NCBI RefSeq assembly: GCF_017115045.1
Contig: NZ_JABXKK010000104.1
Span: 1 to 64,000, forward strand
DNA length: 64,000 nt
Direction: 5' to 3'
From: Nostoc sp. NMS8
GTDB taxonomy: Bacteria; Cyanobacteriota; Cyanobacteriia; Cyanobacteriales; Nostocaceae
Position 1 is the stretch's first letter. Every line of letters begins with the position of its first letter. This document shows positions 8,509-16,600 of the stretch, piece after piece. The notes beneath the pieces were generated by a model. It saw only the letters and a program-made list of their open reading frames with translations, was not told where the DNA came from and did no database searches. Both the position numbers and the translations under genes were made by a program.

Positions 8509-9198
8509 ATGTCAATATACGCCTATGCTCTTCTAGTACCGATCGCATCACCGCTTATTCTGCCTTTAGGGATGGAAAGGAATATTGAACTCGTTTACTC
8601 TTCTGGTTTAGGTGCGATCGTAGAGCCAGAAATCTCACTGGAGGCAATACAGGCAACGGATGAGCGTTTACTTCAAGCTGTATTAAACCACGATCGCGTG
8701 ATTCGAGAACTTTTTCAACAAACTCCCCTTCTTCCCCTACGCTTTGGGAGGGGTTTTACCTCGCAAGAAAAACTGCTGAATCATCTAGAAAAGCACCAAG
8801 AGCAATATCTAGAAGCCCTAACTCAGCTAGCAGACAAAGTTGAGTACACCTTAAAAATGACACCCTGTGATTTACTGGACGATTCTGAAACTATTGATGC
8901 TAAGGGAAAAGCCTATTTATTAGCGAAAAAACAACGCTACCAAACACAGCAAGCATTTCAAGCACAACAATGCGAACAGTGGGAACTCTTGAGCCAGTTA
9001 ATTCTCAAAACATATACAAATGTTATCTGTGAAACTCGACAGTCAGATGTGCGGCAAATCCACTTTTTGGCACAGCGCAACGATTCAACGCTCAGTACGC
9101 AGCAGTTTTCCCTCTGGCAGGTACAATCCTCACACTGGCAATTAGCACTGAGCGAACCTCTGCCACCCTATCATTTTCTAGAAAATACTCTCACATAA
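8509..9198 (+). CDS. Second GvpF/GvpL-family gas vesicle protein (GvpW/GvpL-like)
   Basis: A 229-residue protein with the GvpF/L pattern: N-terminal IYAYALLVP, then LLQAVLNHDRVIRELFQQTP, LLPLRFGRGFTSQEKLLNHL (about residues 75-94), a middle helical region, and C-terminal FSLWQVQSSHWQLALSEPLPP with PYHFL instead of the usual PYNFA. It is divergent from the GvpF at 5567-6316. By position and size it could correspond to cyanobacterial GvpW, which belongs to the same superfamily. It is separated from gvpA by a terminator-like hairpin. Confidence 0.85.
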   Translation: MSIYAYALLVPIASPLILPLGMERNIELVYSSGLGAIVEPEISLEAIQATDERLLQAVLNHDRVIRELFQQTPLLPLRFGRGFTSQEKLLNHLEKHQEQYLEALTQLADKVEYTLKMTPCDLLDDSETIDAKGKAYLLAKKQRYQTQQAFQAQQCEQWELLSQLILKTYTNVICETRQSDVRQIHFLAQRNDSTLSTQQFSLWQVQSSHWQLALSEPLPPYHFLENTLT

Positions 9199-9231
9199 AT
9201 TCATAAAAAATAATATTTAAAACTTTCCCAG

Positions 9232-9266
9232 AAAAATAAAGATGAGATAATTTTTTCTTTATTTTT
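9232..9266 (+). terminator. AT-rich terminator-like hairpin before gvpA
   Basis: A 10-bp inverted repeat (AAAAATAAAG at 9232-9241, CTTTATTTTT at 9257-9266) is followed by further T residues. It is placed to end transcription from the accessory gvp genes, so gvpA probably has its own promoter in 9267-9386. Confidence 0.5.
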
Positions 9267-9400
9267 TTAATTTCTTATATTTATCTTATATTTTTGGGAA
9301 CACTAAACTCAGGAAGAATAAAACACATTGTGTAAGTTTTACCTACTGCTCAATCAGAGCAAGATGAAATAAATAATTAGAGTTGTGAGAGGAAAAGAAA

Positions 9401-9622
9401 ATGGCTGTTGAAAAAGTTAACTCATCTTCAAGTCTGGCTGAAGTTATTGACCGCATTTTGGACAAAGGAATTGTAATTGATGCTTGGGTACGTGTTTCTT
9501 TAGTTGGTATTGAACTGCTATCAATAGAAGCTCGGATTGTGATTGCTTCAGTTGAAACTTACTTAAGATATGCCGAGGCAGTTGGTTTAACATCTCAGGC
9601 TGCTGTTCCATCTGCTGCTTAA
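9401..9622 (+). CDS. gvpA: Gas vesicle major structural protein GvpA
   Basis: A 73-residue GvpA, the ribbed-shell protein that forms nearly the whole vesicle wall. It contains the near-invariant LAEVIDRILDKGIVIDAWVR, then SLVGIELLSIEARIVIASVETYLRYAEAVGL, and ends in a short Ala-rich tail. The start is preceded by GAGAGGA at 9387-9393. In most cyanobacteria gvpA comes first in the cluster, often in several copies. Here a single copy lies after all accessory genes but one and is framed by hairpins, so high-level expression must come from its own promoter. Confidence 0.97.
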   Translation: MAVEKVNSSSSLAEVIDRILDKGIVIDAWVRVSLVGIELLSIEARIVIASVETYLRYAEAVGLTSQAAVPSAA

Positions 9623-9932
9623 CACCACATTGGAAAAAGCGAGTCTTCATGGCTTCTAAGCTGATGCGCGTTTAAAGTATATAAACACTCTTGATAGTCG
9701 TTGACTGATGACTGTTGACAGGTTTTCGGTTAACAGTCATTAGTCATCAGGTCAATGTACAAATTAAATGCGTAACAGTTTATTTAATATAGGACTCATA
9801 TTTGATTTTTGAACAAAACTCAGTACACCTTGATTCTTTTTTCTCAGTAAAGAGTCCCTTACCTCTACGAGTGATTCAGAAATCAAATCGGATTGGTATA
9901 TTTCTAGTTAACAAAATAGGAGATTTCAGCTA
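9623..9932. other. Intergenic region between gvpA and the GvpC-like gene
   Basis: A 310-bp stretch. It holds an imperfect palindrome at 9701-9756 and otherwise AT-rich leader sequence. TAGGAGAT at 9919-9926 serves the downstream start. No additional gvpA copy or other gene is present. Confidence 0.6.
9701..9756. terminator. Imperfect palindrome downstream of gvpA
   Basis: TTGACTGATGACTGTTGAC pairs imperfectly with GTTAACAGTCATTAGTCATC across a short loop (ragged arms of 19 and about 27 nt). It sits 80 bp after the gvpA stop and could trim or stabilise the gvpA mRNA. It lacks a T-tract, so a pure terminator role is uncertain. Confidence 0.45.
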
Positions 9933-10640
9933 ATGGCTCTCAAGGATTTATGGGAACAAGAGCGAGCGCACCGATTGCAAATAACTGCTGAACGCCGTCA
10001 AAAAGTTATCCATTGGAAACAGCAAACTCAACAAGAATTTCAGCTGCAAGCAGATGTGCTTCATCAAGAATTGAGCAGTTTTGTTACCAGTCTTGACAAC
10101 AACAGAAAGTTACAACAGCAGCAATTTCAGCAAGAGATTGTCGAGCGGCAATTGGAAATATTGCAAATAAAAACAGATGTCTCGCAACGCCAGCAAGAAT
10201 ACCGCCAACAGCGGGCAGCAAAGGCTCAGGCATTATTCCAAAACTTGCAAAATTTCCGGGAAATCTTACATAACAGTGTTTGGGGCGATTACAGTCCCGA
10301 ACAACCAGTTTCCCCGATTCCTGCTAAAGAAGAGAAATCAGTTGCAACAGTTCCAAAATGGTCAATTTCCCGTTCTGCAATTAAAGCTAATGGTTTCCGT
10401 CCTTCCGCCAATACCATGACTAAGAAAGTGCCTGCCTTGAATGCGGATACTGTTAAATCTAAAGTGCAGCAATACATTCAGCAAGCTGAAGGAGCTACTC
10501 TGATAGAAATTGAAGAAGTGATAGGCTTAAGCCGGGTGCAAACGATAGATATTCTGCGCTCCTTGATCAAGCAAGGGCTACTAGAACAACGCGATCGCCA
10601 ATACTTTATTCGGCAACAAGCAATTTCTGGACAAACTTAA
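9933..10640 (+). CDS. GvpC-like coiled-coil protein with C-terminal winged helix
   Basis: A 235-residue protein in two parts. Residues 1-118 are a Gln/Glu-rich helical region whose end, NFREILHNSVWG, resembles the C-terminus of cyanobacterial GvpC (FRQDLFVSIFG). GvpC is the outer strengthening protein made of 33-residue helical repeats, and it is otherwise missing from this locus. Residues about 170-228 form a winged-helix domain (IQQAEGATLIEIEEVIGLSR then VQTIDILRSLIKQGLLEQRD), joined by a Pro/Ser-rich linker. The domain resembles the tail of the GvpN encoded at 3590-4762. It may be a genuine GvpC with an added DNA- or protein-binding module, or a regulator. Start ATG has TAGGAGAT upstream. 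It lies 310 bp after gvpA and ahead of the phototaxis operon. Confidence 0.6.
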   Translation: MALKDLWEQERAHRLQITAERRQKVIHWKQQTQQEFQLQADVLHQELSSFVTSLDNNRKLQQQQFQQEIVERQLEILQIKTDVSQRQQEYRQQRAAKAQALFQNLQNFREILHNSVWGDYSPEQPVSPIPAKEEKSVATVPKWSISRSAIKANGFRPSANTMTKKVPALNADTVKSKVQQYIQQAEGATLIEIEEVIGLSRVQTIDILRSLIKQGLLEQRDRQYFIRQQAISGQT

Positions 10641-11049
10641 TTCAAGCTCATTTTTTGTATTTGCAGACTAGCGGTTAGGCGAGCGCTTATGTCTATCGCC
10701 TTAAGCAGCATACAAAATCGATAAGCATTAAAGCTGGTCTATGTTTTGTAGTATTCAACATTTCCATCTTTTTCAGGTCTGTATTGACAAGCAATTTGCT
10801 CAGTAGATGTAATATGGCAAAAAGTTAACCTATTAATAATTAGAAAAAGAGCTTAAATCTTTGTTCAAGTTTCCGGCTTTTAACTTTAAAAATATCCAGA
10901 TTGGAAAGGGATATAACAAGCTGGGATAGCTCAATCAAGGTCTTGAACTGGGCTATTGGCAATCGCACCATAAAGTTAGTAAGCTGGATTGTTTGAGCAA
11001 TTCTAATGTAAATGCAAAACTCAAGATATATAAGGAGGTGCGATCCATT
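10641..11049. other. Leader region of the phototaxis operon
   Basis: About 400 bp with no convincing gene between the GvpC-like gene and the first ptx gene. AAGGAGGT at 11032-11039 is a near-consensus ribosome site for the GTG at 11050. An operon promoter is expected here, but I cannot assign -35/-10 boxes with confidence. Confidence 0.5.
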
Positions 11050-12381
11050 GTGAATCAATTGATCGAGCAACTTCAAACTAAATTATTTACAGGCAGGCTG
11101 AATCTTGAAGCAAGAGATGGGCCGACTTGGACGCTATATTTTCGCTTAGGACGATTAATTTGGCAGGCTGGCGGTTCTAATGCCGATGAGCGATGGCGAC
11201 GACACTTGTTGCGGTACTGTTCTAATCTGGATGTGACACAGCTGGAGTGGCTTGTCTCTCCCCAGGAAAATTATCGTGAGTATTCCATTCTTGCTAAGTT
11301 GCGAGAACAAAAATTAATCGAACAGCAACAACTTGTTAGCCTGATTACAAGCTCAATAGCTGAAGTCCTATTTGATATAATGCAGTACATTGAAGCCAAA
11401 AGAAATGGCGACAATCCAGCAGGGCAGTTGTCACATAGTACCGTTGTTGGTGAAGTTCCTGGGGTTCTCTTAGCTGTAATACCAACAGAGGAAGTTTTGA
11501 AACAGGCTACACAAGCCTGGCAACAATGGCGAGATGCAGGACTGGCAACCTACTCGCCTAATTTATTTCCGATCATTCAACAAATTGAGCTACTCCAAGG
11601 ACAAGCATCTTCTAAACAGATTATTGCTCTAGTTGATGGAACAAAAACTTTACGAGGTCTAGGGCAAAAAAGCGGTCGGGATGTCTTAGCTTTGACTCGG
11701 TTATTGATGACATTGGTAAAAACAGGGGCGATCGCTTTTTCACCCACCCCAAGGCTCAGGCAGGTTGGGATTAGTAAAGAAACTGGCAAGCCGTCCAGTG
11801 CAGCTAATAATTCCAATTCTTCACTAAAGACAGAAGAGGACACTGTTATACAAGTTGCACCCAATTTGAAGAAAGTTGCTCCCCCAGCGACTAGTAAAGA
11901 AATTGTCAGCCCGTATAGTGCAGTTAATAATTTCAATTCTTCACTGAAAAAAGAAGAGAACACTGTTATACAAGTTGCCCCCCCAGCAGCTAGGAAAGCA
12001 ATTATTGATGTCTCAAGACCTTTAGTAGCCTGTGTGGATGATAGTCCGACGATCTGTCGCAGTTTGGAGGAAATTCTCACCCATCAAGGTTATCGCTTTG
12101 TTGGCATTCAAGATTCCTTGATAGCAATTTTACAGCTAATCAAAACCAAGCCCGACTTTATTTTTTTGGATCTTTTGATGCCAAAAGTAAATGGCTATGA
12201 AATTTGTTCTCAAATCCGTAAAACTCCAGGTCTCAAAAATGTGCCGGTTGTGATCTTAACAGGGAAAGATGGAATAGTAGATCGAATGCGAGCAAAATTA
12301 GTAGGGGCAACTGACTTTTTAGGTAAACCTGTGGAAGCAGAGAAAGTACTCAATGTGCTTCACAAGTATTTAAGCGTTTAG
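11050..12381 (+). CDS. ptxA: PatA-type response regulator PtxA (PATAN + REC)
   Basis: First gene of the phototaxis operon. The N-terminal about 200 residues form a PATAN (PatA N-terminal) domain (LFTGRLNLEARDGPTWTLYF, WRRHLLRYC), followed by a helical region, a low-complexity linker, and a C-terminal receiver with acidic pocket VDDS, phospho-acceptor region FLDLLMPK, TG switch and GKP lysine. Such PixG/PatA-like regulators act as CheY-like outputs on type IV pilus motility. I chose GTG at 11050 because AAGGAGGT lies 10 nt upstream. An in-frame TTG at 10993 would add 19 residues but has no ribosome site. The linker contains a 120-bp tandem duplication. Gene order with the next four genes matches Nostoc punctiforme ptxABCDE as I recall it. 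Confidence 0.85.
   Translation: MNQLIEQLQTKLFTGRLNLEARDGPTWTLYFRLGRLIWQAGGSNADERWRRHLLRYCSNLDVTQLEWLVSPQENYREYSILAKLREQKLIEQQQLVSLITSSIAEVLFDIMQYIEAKRNGDNPAGQLSHSTVVGEVPGVLLAVIPTEEVLKQATQAWQQWRDAGLATYSPNLFPIIQQIELLQGQASSKQIIALVDGTKTLRGLGQKSGRDVLALTRLLMTLVKTGAIAFSPTPRLRQVGISKETGKPSSAANNSNSSLKTEEDTVIQVAPNLKKVAPPATSKEIVSPYSAVNNFNSSLKKEENTVIQVAPPAARKAIIDVSRPLVACVDDSPTICRSLEEILTHQGYRFVGIQDSLIAILQLIKTKPDFIFLDLLMPKVNGYEICSQIRKTPGLKNVPVVILTGKDGIVDRMRAKLVGATDFLGKPVEAEKVLNVLHKYLSV
11771..11985 (+). repeat. 120-bp tandem duplication inside ptxA
   Basis: Sequence starting TTAGTAAAGAAA at 11771 recurs at 11891 with a period of exactly 120 bp and strong similarity to about 11985. It encodes two copies of a 40-residue linker unit (core NSSLKTEEDTVIQVAP, then FNSSLKKEENTVIQVAP). 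The frame is kept. Confidence 0.85.
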
Positions 12382-12526
12382 GTTAAAGCGGTAGTCATGA
12401 CAGTGGCTCCCCTACATCCATTTTCAAAACAGATTTTGGATTGTAAATTGCTTTCTATATCTGGCTTGGTGTTAATTCATTTGTCGTAATAATTTGTCAA
12501 ATTCTAAATTAAATAGTTAGAAAAAA

Positions 12527-12889
12527 ATGAAAAAAGTTCTTTTAGTTGAAGATAGCCTCACAGAATCCGAAAAGATGACACGTTACCTAGAGCAAGGAGG
12601 ATATTCAGTTTATGAAGTTCGCAGTGGTGAAGAGGCTCAACTCAGGTTGAAACAACAAAAACCTGACTTGATCTTACTGGATTTGATTTTGCCAGGTCAA
12701 AGTGGATTTGAGTTCTGCCGTAAGTTGAAAGCCGATCCAACAACAAAAGGAATCCCGGTAGTGATTTGCTCAACTAAAAATACAGATGTTGATAAAACTT
12801 GGGGCACTATGAGTGGTGCCGATGGCTATTTAGTCAAACCTGTAGATGAAAATACCTTGCTCCAGACTGTTAATAAATTTATTCGCTAA
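12527..12889 (+). CDS. ptxB: CheY-type single-domain response regulator PtxB
   Basis: A 120-residue stand-alone receiver domain. It has the acidic pair E8-D9, phospho-acceptor D52 (LILLDLILPG), S82 in VVICSTKN, and K104 in VKPVD. It has no output domain, as in PixH/CheY proteins that diffuse to the pilus machinery or act as phosphate sinks for CheA. It lies between ptxA and the CheW gene in one operon (145-bp and 14-bp gaps). Confidence 0.92.
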   Translation: MKKVLLVEDSLTESEKMTRYLEQGGYSVYEVRSGEEAQLRLKQQKPDLILLDLILPGQSGFEFCRKLKADPTTKGIPVVICSTKNTDVDKTWGTMSGADGYLVKPVDENTLLQTVNKFIR

Positions 12890-12903
12890 AGGAAACTAGG
12901 GCA

Positions 12904-13437
12904 ATGGTACAGGGCAATGATAGCTTTAGAGAGCTACCCATAAATAGCCAATTTCGACTTGAAAACTCTCCTCAAGGAAACAACCAGAGGTTTTTAAGAT
13001 TTCCGTTGAATGGAAAGGTAAATGGGTTACTCCCATTAGCTGATTTACGGGGAGTAATTCAGGTTGCGCTGACCGAGATTTTGCCAGTACCACAAGTAGC
13101 AGAATTCTTGTTAGGCATAATGAATTGGCGGGGAGAAGCGATCTGGATTCTTGATTTAGCAGGTTTGTTGGGAGCAACACACTGGTGTCGGCGGGAAAGT
13201 GTGCGTAACTCTGGCATGGCGATGCTTGTTCAAGTCCAGAATCAAACCGTCGGGCTGTTGGTGGAGCAAGTCAATACCATTGAAGTTCACGCTCCCCAAG
13301 AGCGGTTAGAGATTTCGACATCGATGTTACCTGCACGACTAGGCTCATTCTTACAGGGTTACTTTGTGGATTCTCAAGGTAGCCCTTTGATGTTACTTGA
13401 CACCCAGGTTGTGATTCAAGCCCTTCAGCCTCTTTAA
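12904..13437 (+). CDS. ptxC: CheW-type adaptor PtxC
   Basis: A 177-residue CheW-domain protein (core about residues 26-175). Visible marks include FPLNGKVNGLLPLADLRGVI, VAEFLLGIMNWRGEAIWILD with DLAGLLG following, and MLVQVQNQTVGLLVEQVNTI. CheW couples the receptor signalling tip to CheA. It lies 14 bp after ptxB and directly before the large photoreceptor gene. Confidence 0.9.
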   Translation: MVQGNDSFRELPINSQFRLENSPQGNNQRFLRFPLNGKVNGLLPLADLRGVIQVALTEILPVPQVAEFLLGIMNWRGEAIWILDLAGLLGATHWCRRESVRNSGMAMLVQVQNQTVGLLVEQVNTIEVHAPQERLEISTSMLPARLGSFLQGYFVDSQGSPLMLLDTQVVIQALQPL

Positions 13438-13696
13438 AGTTCAGAGCTTCCTACCGAAGAAAGGCAGGAGGCAGTGTTTCGACTACGCTCAACAACCAGG
13501 TAGAAGGGAGCTATGCTTTGTATCTCGTGCTACGCGTCTCAATACAATTCTTTTTTTAAACTGTAGCTCAGACCCAGCCAGAAAAGACAGTTTTTATTAA
13601 TACTTCTTTCCTTCTGCCCTCTGCCTTTCTTAGTAATTAGCCTCCGCTTTGCATTCTACTTAATTAACTCCGACAACCTTCATAGCAAGAAAGATC

Positions 13697-16600
13697 ATGG
13701 TAGCGCAACACAATCTTAGATCCAGCCAACCTCACTCAAATCCCAGCAACGGTTATAAGGAAACCGATAACGGGCATACCGTTGATGTACCAACAAAACA
13801 GCAAATCACCTCCGCTCTAGAAGAATTACGAACTGAACTGGATCAAGCTGATTGGGTGGAAACAGGGCCATTACGAGAGAGAATCCGCAAGTTAAAAGAA
13901 CTGCTAAGTGTGTTGCCATATCAAGACGGAGGAGATGGATTAGAGGTAGAGCAAGTACAGGCGATCGCTAGCAAAATCCGCCAATTTTCCGATTTAGATA
14001 CCTTGCTGGCTACTGCTGTCATAGAGGTACAAAGCGCACTGCAAGCCGATCGCGTGGTGCTATATGAGTTTACAAATCCGACGCTGGGGATAGTTGCTGC
14101 GGAGGCGATGAGGGATGGCTTTACGCCAATGCTGAAGGAAAAACTGCCCGCCGTTACTTTTGGGTTAGGTTCTGCCAAGGTTTATCAACAAGAAAAATTA
14201 GTCGCGATCGCGGATACCTACACTGCTGGCTTGTCCCCTTACCAAAAGCAGCTTGTGGATCGGTTTCAGGTAAGAGCTTGTGTGAGTTTGCCGATCTTAG
14301 TAAAAGATGAGGTTTGGGGTTTGTTGGTAGTGCAGCAATGCACTGCTGCCCGCCAGTGGCAAAATGCTGAAATTCAGTTACTAAAATTAATCGAGCAGGA
14401 ATTAGAAGCGCAACTGCAAGTTGCCGTGATTCAGGCTGCGTTGCAACAAGAAGTAGAAAAAGACCAAATCCTAGTCGGTGTAGCGAATAAAATTCTCCAG
14501 TCCAAAGATTTGGATACCACCTTTCGCGTTGCTACTCAAGAAGTAAGACAGTCACTCAAATGCGATCGCGTGGCAATTTATCGTTTCCAGCCAGATTGGA
14601 GTGGAGAATTTGTGGCTGAATCTGCTGGATCTGAGTGGGTTTCTCTATTAGAAGAACAGCGAAACAACCCAGCAATTGTCAATAACGTTAACTATTGCAG
14701 TGTTAGGAATCTTGCAGACGAAGGGGGATTGGCTGGGACAACAGGGCGATCGCCCAGTGCAGATAGCTACATTCAGCACACCCAAGGCAAAAATTTCCAT
14801 CGCGGACAGATTTATCGAGTCACTAATGATATCTACAGTGCTGGTTTTTCTGACTGCTATATCAAAATTTTAGAAACCTATCAAGCCAAAGGGTACATTA
14901 TTGTTGCTATCTTCCAAGGAGAAAAGTTGTGGGGCTTGCTCGCTGCTTATCAAAATTCTCAGCCTCGTCAGTGGAAAGATAGTGAAGTTCGCTTAATGGT
15001 GCAGGTTGCAACTCTGTCTAGTATTGCTATTCAACAGGTGCAATATCAGCAACAACTTTATCACCGCTCAGAGGAGTCAGCCAAACTTGTTGAACGAGAA
15101 CGTACTGTTTTCGGCATCATTGAAAAGATTGGGCAAGCAACGGAGCTTCGCAACCTTTTTCGCATTACAACCCAAGAATTGCGGCGATTTTTAAAATGCG
15201 ATCGCGTTGTCGTTTATCAATTTCATCCAGACTGGAGTGGAGAAATTATCGCTGAATCTGTGGCTGCTGGTTGGGCGTCACTGTTGGACATGCAGGAACA
15301 AGATAGCATTTTAAAAACAGGTCTGATATCTTCAGAACGTTGCAATATTAAAGATTATGGCTCCCCTGTTAAACCTGATGGCGATACCTATCTGAAGGAA
15401 ACACAGGGTGGAGTGTACACCAAAGGAACACGCTTCCGTAAAGTCAACGATATTTATGCTGCTGGTTTTTCACCTTGCTATTTAGAATCATTAGAGAAGT
15501 TCCAAGCCAAAGCATACATCATTGTTCCCATCTTCCGCGCTGGTAATCTTTGGGGTTTGTTAGCAGCCTATCAGAATTCTGATGTGCGGAAATGGACTGA
15601 AGAAGAGATCGGTGCTTTGTTGCAGATCGGCGAACCGTTGAGCATTGCCCTCCAGCAAGCTGAATATATCGAACAGCTACGGTTAAAAAATTTAGAAATG
15701 ACACAAGTAGCTGAAGTAGAACACGCCATCGCCCGAATGACGGATAGAATGCTTCATTCCCAACACCCAGAAACAATTTACCGCACTACCTTGGCAGAAT
15801 TGCGGCAGTTGTTCAAATGCGATCGCCTAGCAATATATCGCTTCAACTCTGACTGGAGTGGTGAATTTATGGCTGAATCTGTAGGAACTGACTGGGTGCC
15901 TTTGGTTGGCCCCGATATCAAGACTGTGTGGGAAGACGAACACTTACAGCAAACCCAAGGCGGACGCTATCGCAACAATGAAACTTTTGCCGTCAATGAC
16001 ATCTATACTGTTGGTCATGCCCAGTGCCACATCGACCTGTTAGAGCAGTTTCAGGCTAAAGCCTACACCATCGCCCCTATTTTTGCTGGAAACAAACTTT
16101 GGGGTTTATTAGGAGCTTACCAAAATAGCGGCCCGCGCCAGTGGAATTCCGAGGAGGTGCGATTAGTGACCAAATTGGGCATTCAGTTGGGGTTAAGCGT
16201 GCAGCAAGCCGAGTACGTCGGAGAACTGAAAACGAAGAATGCAGAGTTGGCGCGGGCAGCAGAAGAGGAACAAGTGCTGACAGGGATGGTGGAAAAAATT
16301 CGCCAAGCTCAAGAGGCAGATACAATTTTCCTGAATGTGCTGCCAAGTTTACGCAAACAACTACAGTGCGATCGCCTAGCAGTATTTCGCTTTCATCCCG
16401 ACTGGAGTGTGGAGTTTGTTGCCGAAGCCGTAAAAGATCAATGGCTGTCTTTAGCTGGTTCCGACATCAAAACGATTTGGATGGACGATCACTTACAAGA
16501 AACTCAGGGCGGACGCTATCGCAATCATGAAACCTTTGTTGTCAATGATATCTACACTGTTGGTCACGTTCAGTGCTACCTAGAGATATTAGAAAAAATC

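Noticed and set aside
11577..12080. 167-codon minus-strand frame opposite ptxA
   Set aside because: Shadow of the ptxA linker duplication; no independent start signal or domain.
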